A stretch of 64,000 nucleotides of DNA from Geotalea toluenoxydans JCM 15764 (GCF_001311985.1 NZ_BBCJ01000006.1:95787-159786); one strand, 5' to 3'; counted from the stretch's first letter, positions 48,468 through 61,783 are shown. Translations and numbers: made by a program. Notes: generated from the letters alone by a model not told the origin.

Positions 48468-49099
48468 ATGCAGCCATTCCATGCAAAATTCCCGGTGCTC
48501 CTGTTGTTGATGATGTTTATTACTTCATGTGCAGCAACCCGTATGGTCGACTCATGGCATGCGCCGAATCAGGGCAAGAAGTATCAGAAGCTGCTGGTCT
48601 CACGGGTTACCAAAAACCACAGTAACCAGAAAATATATGAAGACGTCCTTAGTGCAGAACTCAAACAGAGAGGTGTCGAAGCGGTGCCTGCCCACATGTA
48701 TCTGAAGAACGGAGATACTCTGCCAAAAGGCAGGCGCTGGAAAAAGCGGTGCAGGAATCGGGAGCCGAAGGGATTCTCTGCATGCAGACCACCAACATGG
48801 AAAAAAGGACCAATGTCCAGCCCGGCTATATGGATAATTATCCAGGCTACTGGTATCCCTCAGCATTTCCATACTGGGACATGTACGGCTATTACGGAGG
48901 CGCATCGACCTTTTATGAGCCCCCCGTGGTCACCACCTATAACGTTGCCACCATACAGGTGCATCTCTTCGATACAAGCAGCAGCAAACTGGTCTGGGCA
49001 GCTACTTTTGAGAGTTCGGAACCGGCCAATGCCGTAAGTGTGAGCAAGGATCTGGCTGATGAGATTACAGACTCCCTCTCCAGGGAGGGTTTGATATGA
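48468..49099 (+). CDS. DUF4136-like lipoprotein, frameshifted
   Basis: About 210 residues. The lipobox FITSC follows a short signal. The mature part has TRMVDSWHAPNQGKKYQKLLV, ALEKAVQESGAEGILCM, a Tyr/Pro-rich stretch (PGYWYPSAFPYWDMYGYYGG) and HLFDTSSSKLVWAATF, the general plan of DUF4136 envelope lipoproteins. The frame breaks near 48737. AGGAGG lies before the ATG. Function is unknown. Confidence 0.65.
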
Positions 49100-49231
49100 T
49101 TTTTTTGTTGCATTTAAAAATTAAATAAATATAATTAGCCCTCTTTTGACAACCTTGAAATATTTGTTAGAGTTTTTTCAATATCCGGCAAAACTCCGGA
49201 TAAAATCACATCAACCAGGAGATAAAAAGTA

Positions 49232-49432
49232 ATGGAAAAAGGCACGGTAAAATGGTTTAACGACAGCAAGGGGTTCGGTTTTCTTGAGCAGGAGAACGGT
49301 GAAGATGTGTTCGTCCATTTTTCTGCCATAACGGGTGACGGATTCAAATCCCTTACCGAAGGCGATAAGGTGACCTTTGACGTAACCAGGGGACCCAAGG
49401 GCCTCCAGGCGGCAAATGTGACCAGAACGTAG
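49232..49432 (+). CDS. Cold-shock domain protein
   Basis: A 66-residue CSD protein with [12 protein letters not shown] (RNP1) and DVFVHFSAI (RNP2). It binds single-stranded RNA and acts as an RNA chaperone. GGAG lies before the ATG. The 130-base AT-rich leader is typical of csp mRNAs. Confidence 0.95.
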   Translation: MEKGTVKWFNDSKGFGFLEQENGEDVFVHFSAITGDGFKSLTEGDKVTFDVTRGPKGLQAANVTRT

Positions 49433-49456
49433 TTCTCGAACAAATGGATGCTTAAT

Positions 49457-49486
49457 AAGCCTTGGTGAAAACCGGGGCTTTTTTTT
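49457..49486 (+). terminator. Terminator after the cold-shock gene
   Basis: AGCCTTGGT and ACCGGGGCT pair around a GAAA loop, followed by eight T. Confidence 0.85.
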
Positions 49487-49648
49487 ACCTCAGATACCTG
49501 CCATTGCATGCTGTCTGCCAATTGCCTCCGCTGCTTCCCTCTAATTTTCACCTTGCATCCCTGCCACTCCCATGGTTTATTTTCTAATTAAGGATATACT
49601 CTCAGGGGGTATGGAGCGCCAGCTCGTGGCGCCAGGGAGGCGACAGCA

Positions 49649-52596
49649 ATGAAGAGTCCAATCACCGGGAAAAAAGGCGAAAACGCAAACGTTCACTGGC
49701 TCAAAGAGCAGATGAACCCTTACTTTTTCATCTCCATGAAGGATGAACCGGAGCACTCGCCCTGCTGGAGAAGGGACTGGGGACACTGCGGGAAAACCGC
49801 AGACTGATCCTTGCCGACCGGGACAAGACCTTCATCATGGCCATGGTCAATGCTCCCGGAACCCTGTATGATTCACTCCGCCGGTTTCAGGAGCGGGATA
49901 TTTCCTATGCCATGTTTACCCATTCCCAAGGATTGATGCCGGGCATGGAACAGGCACTGGAAATCCAGCGTTTCGAGTTCGACCGCAAAAGTAATGAAGA
50001 GATAGTTGGCGGCAGGAACGTGGAAGTACCGTCTCCAATCAGAAGAAAGATCGTCAGCGAGCTGAAGAGCCGGTTTCCCGCCTTTGATTTGAAAGACCTG
50101 GACCGGCTACTCCGCATCCTCTGGCTGAATAATGAGAACTATGTCAGGATATCGCCGCCGATCAGGGTTGCCCGGATTCTGCAGCTGCTCCAAAGGGGTA
50201 ATCAGCAGGGGGGGCTTTATCTGGGGTTGGAACAACTGCCGGGCGGCAGGGAGTCCAGAATCCTGTTTGCTGTCGGCAATCCCCCGCAAAAGGATTTTCT
50301 CTTTCAGGTCATGGAGGTCTTCAACCGGCTGTCGCTGGCCGTCAACCGTGCCTATTGCCTGACCGTCTCCAACGGCGTCCACCCATATTTCCTCGGCACG
50401 TTCTATGTGCTGCACCGGGACGGAGAACCGCTGGCAAAAGAGGATCAGGTTTTCACCCGTCTGCAGCAGGAGCTCTACAATACCCAGATTTTATCCACGA
50501 AATCCCTGCTGTACCGTGATCTGGTCATGAACAGCCTGATGAACGGCGAAGATGCTTCCCTGATCAGCGCCTTCATGGCCTTCTGTCATACCAGTCTGTC
50601 CCACAACAATCCTGATAGATTCGATGAATCGGAAGTGAAAAGTGCCTTCCACTCACATCCGGAAATGGCCCTGCAATTGGTCCGTCTTTTCCGGACACGC
50701 TTCGATCCAACCGGTACTACTGAAGCCACTTATGCAACGATGCTCGCCGAAACCAAACGGGAGGTGGACGAGTACAACACCGGGCATAAACATTTTGACG
50801 AACTTCGCCGGACGATCTTCCGCTCTTGCCTGGTCTTCATCACCCATACTTTAAAGACAAATTTTTTCGTCCTTGAGAAACAAGCCCTGGCTTTTCGCCT
50901 GGACCCTGCCTACCTGGCCGCACTTGGCCCCGAATTCACCGCCGACCTGCCCCAGGCAATACCTTTTCGCATTACCTTTTTCTTCAGTCGCTTCGGTTTT
51001 GGCTATCACATAGGTTTTTCCGACATCGCCCGGGGAGGCTGGCGCACGATCATCGCCCGCAACGATGATGATTTTCGTGCAGCAGTCAGCACCCTCTTTC
51101 GGGAAAACTTCGTTCTCGCCCATACACAGCACCTGAAAAACAAGGATATTTACGAGGGGGGCTCCAAACTGGTGATGGTGCTGAATGTTTCCGATCTCAG
51201 TCCGCGGGAGCGGGAAATGGAGACCTGGCGCCTCTACAAGCTGCAATACGGCATCATCAACGCCTTCCTGGATATTTTCATAACCGACGGCGGTATTGCC
51301 AGCGATCCTCGGGTCAAGGATTATTATCGGGAAGACGAGCCCATTGAAATAGGGCCCGATGAAAATATGCACGACTCCATGATCGAAACCATCGCCAGAC
51401 TTTCCGCCCAAAGGGGCTACATGCTCGGCATCGGCATCATCTCCAGCAAGAAAGTGGGCATCAACCACAAAGAGTATGGCGTAACCTCCACAGGCGTGGT
51501 GCGGTTCGCCGAGATCACCATGGAGGATCTGGGCATAAAAATGGGTCGGGATCCTTTCAGCGTCAAGTTCACCGGCGGGCCTAACGGCGATGTGGCCGGC
51601 AACGCCATGCGCATCATGCTCGACCGCTGTCCCCGGATGTCCATCCGCCTCATCCTCGACGGCACGGCTGCCCTCTTTGATCCTTCAGGGGCAGACCGGA
51701 ACGAGCTCTCGCGGATAGTGCTGAAAAACGATCTGGATGCCTTTGATCCGGCGGCTTTGCACCAGGGGGGATTCATGCTCTTTCGCACCGGCAGCCGCAA
51801 GGACGGGTTAAAGGAGCTCTACCGCAAGGTCAGGAAAACCGAAACCGGTCTGGCAGAGGAGTGGATCTCCAATGATGAGTTTCATAGGGAGTTCGACAGC
51901 CTGCCTTTCACGGTGGAAGCCGATTTGTTCATACCCGCAGGGGGACGCCCCGAGACCATCGACCGGGACAACTGGCAGCAGTATTTCCTGGCCGACGGCA
52001 GACCATCGTCCAGGGTCGTCATCGAGGGAGCCAATTCCTTTCTCACGCCGGAAGCCCGTGTCCAGCTGCAGCAAAAGGGGGTCATCATCATGCGCGATGC
52101 CTCGGCCAACAAATGCGGCGTCATCTCCTCTTCCTACGAGATCATAGCCAATCTGCTCCTGACCGAACAGGAGTTCATGGAGCACAAGGACCGGTATGTG
52201 TCAGACGTGCTGCAGATCCTGGAGAAAAGAGCCGCCGATGAAGCAAGGATCATTCTGAAACGCCACCGGGAGGACCCGCTACTCCTCTACACGGAAATTT
52301 CCGATGCACTGAGCAGCGAGATCAATGGTCATTACACCCGCCTCTTCAGATATTTCCAGAGCCACCCGGAGCTGTGCCTGCAGCCGCTGTTCCGCAAAGC
52401 CATTCTCAATCACCTCCCCCGCATGCTCAGGGAGGAGCCCCGTTACCGGCAACGTGTCAAAAAATTGCCTCAGAAATACCTTTTTGCCATCCTGGCAGCC
52501 GAGATAGGCTCATCGCTTGTCTATGAGGGTGATCGGGACGAGGCATTCGCCGATGCCGTCAGACTGCACCTGTTGCGGACTTTAGGCCACGGATAA
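49649..52596 (+). CDS. Large NAD-dependent glutamate dehydrogenase, frameshifted near the start
   Basis: About 982 residues, in the class of large GDHs (GdhB/L-GDH type) that deaminate glutamate to 2-oxoglutarate. The N-terminal regulatory half is ACT-like and helical. The catalytic half has RGGWRTI, KNKDIYEGGSKLVMVL with the active Lys, FTGGPNGDVAGNAMR (nucleotide site) and EGANSFLTPEAR. The frame breaks near 49752, with one base lost in GAGGCACTCG-like sequence. ATG 49649 with GGGAGG is the start. Confidence 0.88.
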
Positions 52597-52686
52597 GCGT
52601 CTTCATATCCTGAAGGACCCTCACCTAATGAGCACGGTACAACATTTGCTCCTCCCTTTTTCTATTATGACTGAAGAGGGGGTTTC

Positions 52687-55139
52687 ATGAAGAAGGGGTT
52701 CACCATTAAGCAGCGGGTGTTGGTTACCCTGGCCGGCATATTCTTCGCTGGAAGTCTGGTGATGGGCTTATGGAGCTACTTTAGCCAGTTACGCCAAATA
52801 GAGCAGAGTCATAGCCAACTGGCCCACGATGAGAGCCGGCTTTTCAAATCAATCATCGCCATCGACGGCGAAGGACTTGCTCGCGCCCATTCGGGCCTGG
52901 ACCGGCTCGATGACATAATCGCCCCTTTTGCGGCAAAAACCGCGAGCTCCTCGTGCAAAACGCTACGGCAGTTCTCGCAGAACTGAAACAGAACAACAAC
53001 ATTACCCATCTTTATTTCATCGAACCTGGCGGCACGGTGTTTCTGAGAGCCACAAGCCCGAGCAGTCAGGAGACCGGTTGCAAAGGGAGACCTATCTTAA
53101 GGCGGCTGCCACCGGCAATATAGCAAGCGGCCTCGAAATGGGAAAAAATTTCTTCTCACTGCGCAGCGTCCGTCCCATTTCCCACGCAGGGAGCCCGGTC
53201 GGGTATCTGGAAGTAGCCCAGGAAATCGACCACGTTTTTGACCAGATGAAGGGGATTACCGGCAATGACGTGAGCCTTTTTCTTGTGGAAGACTTCATCA
53301 AACTGAGGAAGGCGGAGATAAACAAGAAAAAGGCAGGCAATTTCACTATTCTCGAATCGACAGCCCCTGAAAAGACACTGCAACTGGCGGCCAAGCTGGG
53401 CCAAAAGTTAAACCAGGGCCTGAAAAAAGATCTTGTGCAAACCGTCGCCCTCGGCAACAGCAGATATGTGATCGGAATCAGCTGTGCTTGACGCGTCCGG
53501 CGCCGCTGCCGGCATCCTCCTTTCCACAAAAGATGTCTCTCCGCTCTATACTTCCATTTGGAAGGGAATCCTTATCAATATACTGCTTTTCGCAGGCATC
53601 ATGGCAGGAGCACTGCTGCCGCTCTATTTATCCTTGAAGAAAAGCATGAAACTGTTCACTTCCCTGCGAAATCACATCCAGCATGTGACGACAAACTGGG
53701 ATCTGGCAGAGAAATTGGAAGTGGGCACATCCGACGAGGTAGGTCAGCTCGCAGTTGATATAAATAACATGACTGAAAATCTGAGCATGGTTGTCAATCG
53801 TGTCCGCCAGTCCAGCAATGAATTGGCACAGATTTCATCAACGCTGCAAGAGGTTTCCACCCAGGTTGTGGTTTCGGCAAGGCAGCAGGTGGATAATGTT
53901 CAGCAGACTTCAGCTGCAGTCATGGAAATCAGTTCATCCATGAAAAAGGTTACCGGCAGTGTCGATGGTCTTTCCTCTTCCGCCTCCCAGACCTCTTCCT
54001 CGATTACGGAAATGGTTGCCGGCATCGAAGAGACGGCTATCAACATGGACGCTCTTGCCGACATGGTGGAACAGGTAAGCGCCTCTGTTACCCAGATGAC
54101 GGCAGCCATTCACCAGGTTGGCGCCAACGTAACTACCCTGTCTGACTCGGCGTCAAATACCTCCGCATCTGCCACCCAGATGGATGCCACCATCAAGCAG
54201 GTTGAGAAGACGACAAGAGAAAGCGTGTTGATAGCGGAGCAGGTACTGAATGACGCCAACCACGGGAAACAGTCGGTGGACGCCATCATCGAGGGCATTA
54301 AGGCCATCAACTCTTCAACCATGGTCACTGCAGACGCCATCAACAATCTGTCTGCCAATGTGGACAATATCGGAACCATTCTGGCGGTCATCGACGAGGT
54401 GACCGGCCAGACAAACCTGCTTGCCCTCAATGCATCGATCATTGCGGCGCAGGCGGGCGAGCACGGCAAGAGCTTTGCTGTAGTGGCCGATGAGATCAAA
54501 GAACTGGCTGACCGGACAAAGAATTCCACCAGGGAGATCGCCGACGTCATCCGCGGCATTCAGGGGGAAACGGAGCGCGCAGTCAAGGCCATCAAGGATG
54601 CGACCAGCCAGGTTGCGCAGGGAGAAAAACTTTCCCGATCCTCGGAAGAGGCTCTCATCAAGATCGTCGAGGGAGTGAAACAGAATTCACAAAGGGTCGA
54701 CTTGATTGCTCGGTCCATGGATGAACAGGCGACCACCAGTCAGTATGTCAGTGCGGCCATGCATCAGATGAGTGAAATGGCAAGCCAGATTGCAACGGCC
54801 AACCGGGAGCAGGAGAAAGGTGGAGAAATAGTTCAAAAGGCCGCCTCAAGCATGGGAGACCTGGCAAGGATCGTAAAAAACGCCACCCAGGAGCAATGTC
54901 TCGTGGGGGGACAGATCACTAAGGCAACCGAGCATGTGAGCGACATGATCAGTCAGATCATGGTCGAAACACAGGAGCAGGGCAAGGGAAGTGAGCGCAT
55001 CATAAATTCGGTGGGAAATATCCGCATTGCCACAGATGAAGAACTGAGTTCGGTACAGACTCTGAATGACTCCCTTGACAAGCTCGGGAGGCAGATAGGC
55101 AGATTGCAGGCAGCTGTCGAACAGTTTCAGGAAGATTAG
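52687..55139 (+). CDS. Methyl-accepting chemotaxis protein, frameshifted
   Basis: About 817 residues. TM1 (residues 9-30), a periplasmic Cache-like sensor ([29 protein letters not shown]), TM2 ([21 protein letters not shown]), HAMP ([23 protein letters not shown]) and the signalling tip [26 protein letters not shown]. Breaks lie near 52945, 53050 and 53487, all in the sensor region. The tip differs slightly from the consensus (ASIIAAQ for AAIEAAR). No C-terminal CheR pentapeptide is seen. Confidence 0.88.
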
Positions 55140-55155
55140 TCAAACAGGCGCCTGA

Positions 55156-55785
55156 TCAAAGGGCCCCTGTTTTCCCATAGTGCACGAAGTAGATCCGCTT
55201 CCCCTCTTCCATGAACTTGAGCATGTACTTGGAGAGATGGTATCCCTCCAACTCATGCCGGTAAAGGTCCGGTGCAAGACAGTTCTCGAATCCCTCCACG
55301 CCGGGAAGCATCCCCGCCACGTCAATACCGTAGTCGTCGAAATCAGTGGCAAAATAGAAATCTGCCCCAGGAGCCAGGTAGTCCCGGAGGAATTCCATGA
55401 ACTGGCGGTTCACCAACCGCCGTTTACGGTGCTTCTTCTTCGGCCACGGGTCTGGACAGTTGATGTAGACAGCCGACAAGGAGCCCTTGGCGATGCGCTC
55501 GGTGATAAACTGCCGTGCCTCCTCCCGCAGTACCCGCACATTGTTCAGCCCGTGGAGATCGATGCGGCGGCAGGTCTTGTAACACCCCTTATTGTAGTAA
55601 TCAATGGCGATGAAATTGGTCTCCGGCATATCCATGGCTGTTTTCACCATGAAATCGCCGATGCCGCAGCCGATTTCCAGGGCCAGCGGCCGGTCGTTGC
55701 CGAAGACAGCCGACCAGTCGGCCGGGCTGGCCAGGGTTTCGGTTTTCAGGTAGTTGGGGGATTCGATGTGGATGAAGGATTGCAT
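55156..55785 (-). CDS. trmB: tRNA (guanine-N7)-methyltransferase
   Basis: A 209-residue SAM enzyme making m7G46 in t[17 protein letters not shown] is motif I, and the family signature [16 protein letters not shown] and the ending [10 protein letters not shown] are clear. ATG 55785 with AAAGGA is chosen over a longer open frame. It converges on the chemoreceptor gene. A hairpin of AAACAGG/CCTGTTT (about 55142-55177) overlaps its 3' end. Confidence 0.93.
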   Translation of the reverse strand: MQSFIHIESPNYLKTETLASPADWSAVFGNDRPLALEIGCGIGDFMVKTAMDMPETNFIAIDYYNKGCYKTCRRIDLHGLNNVRVLREEARQFITERIAKGSLSAVYINCPDPWPKKKHRKRRLVNRQFMEFLRDYLAPGADFYFATDFDDYGIDVAGMLPGVEGFENCLAPDLYRHELEGYHLSKYMLKFMEEGKRIYFVHYGKTGAL

Positions 55786-55957
55786 TATTTGTCCTTTCAT
55801 GTGGCTGGAAACTAACATAACACACGATACCTGCCTGGTGAAGGTGATTTTACTGCAGTGCCCCATTCCCGGCCCCGACCGAGGCTTTCCATTGTCATTT
55901 GCACGATGGTATGTTAATGATATCCTCTTGAAATAAGGCAATAAAAGGATAATCCAC

Positions 55958-57327
55958 ATGAAATTCACCGATTTGAATCTGCCGGAACAGGTGCTGAAGG
56001 GCATCGCCGACACCGGCTTTACCGATTGTACGCCGATTCAGGAAAAGGCCTTGCCTCCGGCCCTTTCAGGAAAAGACGTGGCTGGCCAGGCCCAGACCGG
56101 CACCGGCAAGACCGCCGCCTTTCTCATCTCCCTCTTCACCAGACTGCTGAACCAGGAAAAAGCCGGCACCGAACACCATCCACGGGCGCTGATCCTCGCC
56201 CCGACCAGGGAACTGGTGGTGCAGATCGAAAAGGATGCACAAGCCCTTGGCAAATACACGGGCTTCAACATCCAGGCCATCTATGGCGGCGTCGATTACA
56301 TGAAACAGAAGAATGCCCTCAAGGAGGGGGTGGATATTGTCATCGGGACACCGGGACGGCTCATCGACTACCTGAAGCAGAAGGTCTACAGCCTCAAGAA
56401 CATCGAGGCGCTGGTCATCGACGAAGCCGACCGCATGTTCGATATGGGCTTCATTGCCGACCTGCGCTTCATCCTCCGCCGTCTTCCCCCCTTTGACGCG
56501 AGGCAGAACCTGATGTTCTCGGCGACCCTCAACCAGCGAGTCATGGAGCTGGCCTACGAGTTCATGAACGTGCCGGAAAAGGTGGCCGTCACCCCTGAGC
56601 AAATGACAGCGGAGCGGGTGGAACAGGTCCTCTACCATGTGGCGAGGAAGGAGAAATTCCCGCTGCTGTTGGGACTTTTGAGGAAAAAGGGCATGGACCG
56701 GACCATGATCTTCGTCAATACCAAGCGGGAAGCGGAATACCTTTACGACCGTCTCAACGCCAACGAATTCCCGGCGCGGGTCATCTCAGGCGATGTGGAG
56801 CAGCGGAAGCGAATGCGTATCCTGGAGGACTTTAAAAACGGCAAGCTTCCCATCATGATTGCCACCGACGTTGCTCCCGGGGTCTGCACATCGATGGGGT
56901 CTCCCATGTAATCAACTATGACCTGCCCCAGGACGCGGAAGACTATGTTCACCGCATCGGCCGTACCGCCAGGGCCGGGGCCGAGGGCAAAGCTATCTCC
57001 CTGGCCGACGAAGACGGGGCCTTCCACATCGAGGACATACACGAATACATCAAGGAAAAGATCCCGGTGGAATGGGCCGAAGATGAGCTGTTTGTCCATG
57101 ATTACAAGCGGACCAAACCGCGGCCTAAGTCTGAACCGAAACCTGCAGCTAAACCAAGGGGTAGAAACCACGGCAAGTCGGGGGGGAAACCTCCAGCCAA
57201 GACAGTGGAAAAACCGGTTGAAACCGCGACGGCAGAGGGAGAAGCAATAAAGAAAAAAAGGCGACGGCGTCCGAAGAGGAAGAATCCTGCCGGTGAAGGG
57301 GGACAGGCGCCAAATGCAGAAGGGTAA
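55958..57327 (+). CDS. DEAD-box RNA helicase, frameshifted
   Basis: About 456 residues of the RhlB/RhlE type. Q motif [39 protein letters not shown], then [12 protein letters not shown] and [23 protein letters not shown] with [10 protein letters not shown] after restoring one base near 56876. A basic Lys/Arg/Pro-rich tail ([12 protein letters not shown]) follows. It acts in mRNA turnover or ribosome assembly. The stop overlaps the WYL regulator gene by 14 bases. Confidence 0.9.
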
Positions 57328-58346
57328 GCCGGCAAAGAAGTATTCCCAGGCCGGACGGCTCCATGACATCATCCGCCTGATCGAGGCCCGCCATGGCATC
57401 ACCATTGAAGAACTGGCCGAAGAAGGCGGAGTCAACCGCCGCACCATCACCGGGACCTGAACGCCATCCAGGAGGCCGGCTACCCGCTGGTCTCCGACTG
57501 GGTCAACGGCTCGAAGACCTACCGCTTCCTCACCCGCTTCAAGGATGTTCCTCCCATCAACTTCACTCTCCAGGAACTGATGACCCTCTCCTTCCTCCGT
57601 TCCCAGCTTGACATTCTCAAGGGCACGTCCTTCCACGACGACATGGAGGCCATCTTTCACAAGGTCAACTCGGTTCTCCCTCCCCGCTATGCCGCCCATA
57701 TGGACCGCATAGCCCGGGTATCCCTGCCGCTCTTGCAGGGGGGACGCGACTACAGCGGCGTCGCCGAACAATTGAAAGCCATCCGCGACGCTCTTCTCTA
57801 CCAGTACCGGTTAATCATCACCTATGGGCCCCCCACCAAAAAATCGGCGGAAGAATACCAGGTCGATCCCTACACCCTTATCTACAACAAAGGAGGCTCT
57901 ACCTGTTGGGCTATGCCCACAACCGCCGGGCAATCCGCACCTTCGCCGCTGAACGGATCAAAAAAGTCCAAGTGACGAAGGAACGCTTCGAGATGCCGGA
58001 GGAATTCCGCCCGGAGGACCAGTTCAAATCGGCATTCGGCATGGTGGAAGAAGCACCGATGGCGGTCAGCATCCGCTTTTCCCCCACCATTGCCCATACC
58101 ATCAACGACCGGGTCTGGCACCCGACGCAAACGATCCGCCAAGAGCAGGATGGCAGCATCGTCCTCTCCTTTACGGCAGGAGGAAAGATGGAAATGATTG
58201 CCTGGATCCTCTCCTACGGCCGGCATGCGGAGGTTCTGGAACCGGCCGGCCTGCGGGAAGAATTGAAGGCCATCGCCATGGAAATGACCGGCATCTATGG
58301 TGTATTCCCTCCTCCCCCTGATTGCGGCCAAGGGTTGTCACGTTGA
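57314..58346 (+). CDS. WYL-domain transcriptional regulator, frameshifted
   Basis: About 343 residues. N-terminal HTH ([31 protein letters not shown]) and WYL domain with [26 protein letters not shown], then a C-terminal WCX-like extension ([18 protein letters not shown]). Breaks lie near 57457 (TR-DLNAI) and 57898. WYL proteins bind nucleotides or ssDNA and often govern DNA damage or RNA processes; it is co-transcribed with the helicase. Confidence 0.85.
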
Positions 58347-58392
58347 CAATTGACCACCCTTGTTTTATAAAGTTACATTTTCTGGAGACCAG

Positions 58393-59540
58393 ATGGAAAG
58401 TACACCAGCCTTAAAAAATATTCTCCTTGAGAGGATAAGGAAGGCAGGACGGCTCACCTTCGCCGATTTCATGACTGCCTGCCTCTATGAGCCGGGCCTC
58501 GGTTATTACACCTCGCCCGGGCGAAAAGTGGGCGCGGAAGGCGATTTCTACACCAGCATGAACGTGCATCTGATGTTCGGCCGCCTCATTGCCAGGGAAA
58601 TCTCCAGAATGTGGGAGGTTCTCGGTAAACCGGAGAGCTTCACCATCGCCGAAGCGGGAGCAGGGGGCGGACAGCTGGCCAGGGATATCCTGGACACCAT
58701 CGCCGAGACAAACCGCTCCTTCTACAACGTCCTGACCTACCGCCTGATTGAAAAAGAACCGACCTCAAAGAGGCCCAGCAGGAAAAACTTTCCCGGCATC
58801 TTGCCCGCCTCAGTTGGTCGGCGCCGGAGGATCTTGCCGCGGGCAGACTGCACTTTTCGGGCTGCGTGCTCTCCAACGAGCTGATCGATGCCATGCCGGT
58901 GCACCTGGTGGAGATGACTCCTGCCGGACTGATGGAAGTTTATGTGACGGCAATTGACGGCGAGTTCGGCGAGATGCTCGATGAGCCGTCCACGCCGGAT
59001 CTGGCCGATTATCTGAAAGGAAACGGCGTGACTCTTCTTGCCGGACAGCGGGGGGAAATAAATCTTGCCGCTACGGGCTGGCTGAAGTCGGTGGCAGACA
59101 CCCTGGAAAAGGGCTTTGTCATGACCATCGATTATGGCTATGAAGCAGATGAGCTTTATGCTCCCATGCGCAAGAACGGCACTTTGCTTTGCTATTATCA
59201 GCACACCACCTGCGAAGACCCGTATACCCGCGTCGGAGCCCAGGACATAACCAGCCACGTCAATTTCACCGCACTTGTCAGTGAAGGTGAGAAGCATGGA
59301 CTGCGCAAGGTCTGGTTCGGCGAACAGTACCGTTTTTTGCTGGGAGCGGGGTTGATGGAGGAGATGCTCACCCTGGAAAAGAGCGGGGCGACGGAAACGG
59401 AACTTTTGAAGACTCGCCTGGCCTTGAAAAAGCTCATGCTGCCGGACGGCGGCATGGGTGACACCTTTCGCGTCCTCATCCAGGCAAAAGAAGTTGAAGA
59501 TCCTCGTCTGTTGTGCATGAGAGACTGGGGAAAATTTTGA
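58393..59540 (+). CDS. MidA/NDUFAF7-family protein arginine methyltransferase, frameshifted
   Basis: About 382 residues, in the DUF185 class. LTFADFMTACLYEPGLGYYTS and GDFYTSMNVHLMFGRLIA are the family start. AEAGAGGGQLARDIL is the SAM motif, and FVMTIDYGYEADELY and GTLLCYYQHT with DITSHVNF follow. The frame breaks near 58762. In mitochondria the homologue methylates complex I; the bacterial role is less clear. It has a 46-base gap after the WYL gene. Confidence 0.85.
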
Positions 59541-59634
59541 CAGTGCGGCATCCGGTTGCTAGACTTTTAGTCTGAAAATCAGCTGCTGATGGCATTGGGC
59601 AGACATACAGCCGGAAGAAAGGAAACAACCTCAC

Positions 59635-60273
59635 GTGCAAAGCGATATCAAAGCTCTGATCTTCGATCTGGACGGGACCCTCTATGTCAACAACGACCTG
59701 GGCATGGAAATATCACGTGCCGCCTGCAGATATGTCTCCGATTTGAAAAGCATCACCAACGAAGAAGCCGCTGAACTGATAAACCAGACGAGACGGGACC
59801 TTTCCCGGGCCACCGGGCTGGATTCCACCTTGAGCCACACCATTCTCGCCCTGGGCGGCGATCTGCGAACCCTTCACAACCGCTTCTCCGAGGAAATCAC
59901 CCCCGGTGACTTCCTCTCCCGGGACCGTCGGGTAGGGGAAATGCTGAAGGGGCTCGCCAACAAGTTCGAGATGTATATCTACACCAACAACAACCTGCGC
60001 CTCTCAAGCAGCATCATGGAGCTGATCGGGGTAAAGGGGCTGTTCACCAGGGTCTTTACCATAGAAGATGACTGGCGGCCAAAACCTGACCCGGAAGCCC
60101 TGGAACATATCTTCAGGCAAATCGGGAGAGATCCCGGCGAGTGCCTTTTTATCGGCGACCGCTATGATGTTGACCTGCGCATTCCAGCGGGCATGGGCAG
60201 CGCCGTCTTTCTCGTCAGCAGCGTCATCGAGCTGCTTTCACTGGCCAAATTTCTGGCGAAGGACAATCTATAA
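59635..60273 (+). CDS. HAD-superfamily hydrolase
   Basis: A 212-residue phosphatase-like protein. FDLDGTLY (nucleophile Asp), YTNNN, KPDPEALEH and GDRYDVDLRIPAGMGS are HAD motifs I to IV, with a helical cap between I and II. GTG 59635 is the start. It resembles pyrimidine 5'-nucleotidases or phosphoglycolate phosphatases, but the substrate is not known. Confidence 0.88.
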   Translation: MQSDIKALIFDLDGTLYVNNDLGMEISRAACRYVSDLKSITNEEAAELINQTRRDLSRATGLDSTLSHTILALGGDLRTLHNRFSEEITPGDFLSRDRRVGEMLKGLANKFEMYIYTNNNLRLSSSIMELIGVKGLFTRVFTIEDDWRPKPDPEALEHIFRQIGRDPGECLFIGDRYDVDLRIPAGMGSAVFLVSSVIELLSLAKFLAKDNL

Positions 60274-60324
60274 GCAGCAGGAAGGTAATCGGCCGGCAGA
60301 CGGTAGAAGGTAAAAGGTAAACTA

Positions 60325-61724
60325 ATGGTAAACCGTCAGGAAAAAGATACTCTCGGCACAGTCCAGGTCCCGGCCGGGGCATATTACGGCGCCCAGACGG
60401 CCCGTGCCGTGGCCAATTTCCCCATTTCCGGCCTGAAACCCCACCCAGCTCTGCTCCGGGCAACGCTAATCATCAAGAAATGCGCGGCAAAGGCAAACAT
60501 GGCCACCGGCCGTCTGGATGAAAAGATTGCCACGGCCATCATTCAGGCGGCGGACGAGGCCCTGGCCGGCGCATTTGCCGGGGATTTCGTTGTCGACCCT
60601 TTTCAGGCGGGTGCCGGCACCTCCCACAACATGAATGCCAATGAAGTTCTTGCCAACCGTGCCAATGAGCTTCTCGGTTGCCCGATCGGCAGTTACGAAC
60701 AGGTCAACGCCAACGATCATGTGAACATGGCCCAGTCCACCAATGATGTGTTTCCCACTGCCATGCGCCTCGCTTCCCTGCAAATGGTAGCCCTCCTTCG
60801 CCATGAACTGGAGCAATTACGTGATGCTCTGGCTGCAAAAGGGCGAGAGTTCAACCACATTCTCAAGTCCGGGCGCACCCACCTGCAAGACGCTGTGCCG
60901 ATCCGCCTCGGCCAGGAATTCGAGGCCTATGCCGTTGCCATGGATAAGAACGTGGCCGGCCTTGATCGATGCCTGCCGGACCTGAGCAAGCTGGGTCTCG
61001 GCGGGACCGCTGTGGGCACCGGTCTCAATGCGGAACCGCGATACATAGAACTGGTGGTGGAGGAAATTGCCAGGGAAACGGGCCTGCCAGTGATGAATGC
61101 CGGTAACCTGATAGAATCGACCCAGAACATGGACCCTTCGTTGTCCTCAGTTCAGCCCTCAAAGGGCTTGCCGTCAACCTGATCAGAATCGCCAACGACC
61201 TGCGCCTGCTTTCCTCAGGGCCCAGGACCGGCTTCAACGAGATCAATCTTCCTCCGCTGCAACCAGGCTCATCGATCATGCCGGGCAAGGTCAACCCGGT
61301 AATGGCCGAAGTGACCGACATGGTGGCCTTCCAGGTGATCGGCGCCGATACCACCATCACCCTGGCCGCCCAGGCAGGACAGATGGAACTGAATGTAATG
61401 ATGCCGGTTATCGCCTACAACCTCCTTTTTTCCCTGGAGATCCTGAAAAACACCATCGCCAAATTCAGAGAAAACTGCATCCTGGGCATCACCGCCAACG
61501 AAAACCGCTGCGGCCGTTTTCTGGAAGAGTCGGTGGGGCTGGCAACGGTGCTTGCCCCCTATGTGGGTTATGCTGCGGCAGCGGAAGTGGCCAAGGAATC
61601 CATGAACAGCGGACAGAGCATAAAAGAGGTAATTCTTGCCCGGAACCTCCTGTCACCGGAAGAACTCGCGCAGATCCTGGATCCGTATCCACTCACCAAT
61701 CCGGGAGTGCCTGGAAAGGCTTGA
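60325..61724 (+). CDS. aspA: Aspartate ammonia-lyase (fumarase/aspartase family), frameshifted
   Basis: About 466 residues. [73 protein letters not shown] and the mobile loop [16 protein letters not shown] are present. The [20 protein letters not shown] segment is closer to aspartases than to class II fumarases. The frame breaks near 61140, one base lost. It would release ammonia from aspartate, giving fumarate. Its ribosome site lies in AAGGTAA heptamer repeats (60307-60320). Confidence 0.83.
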
Positions 61725-61783
61725 TGAACGAGGGCAATACGTTCTATACTAATAAGCAACGCAAAATAAAAGGAGAAGACGAA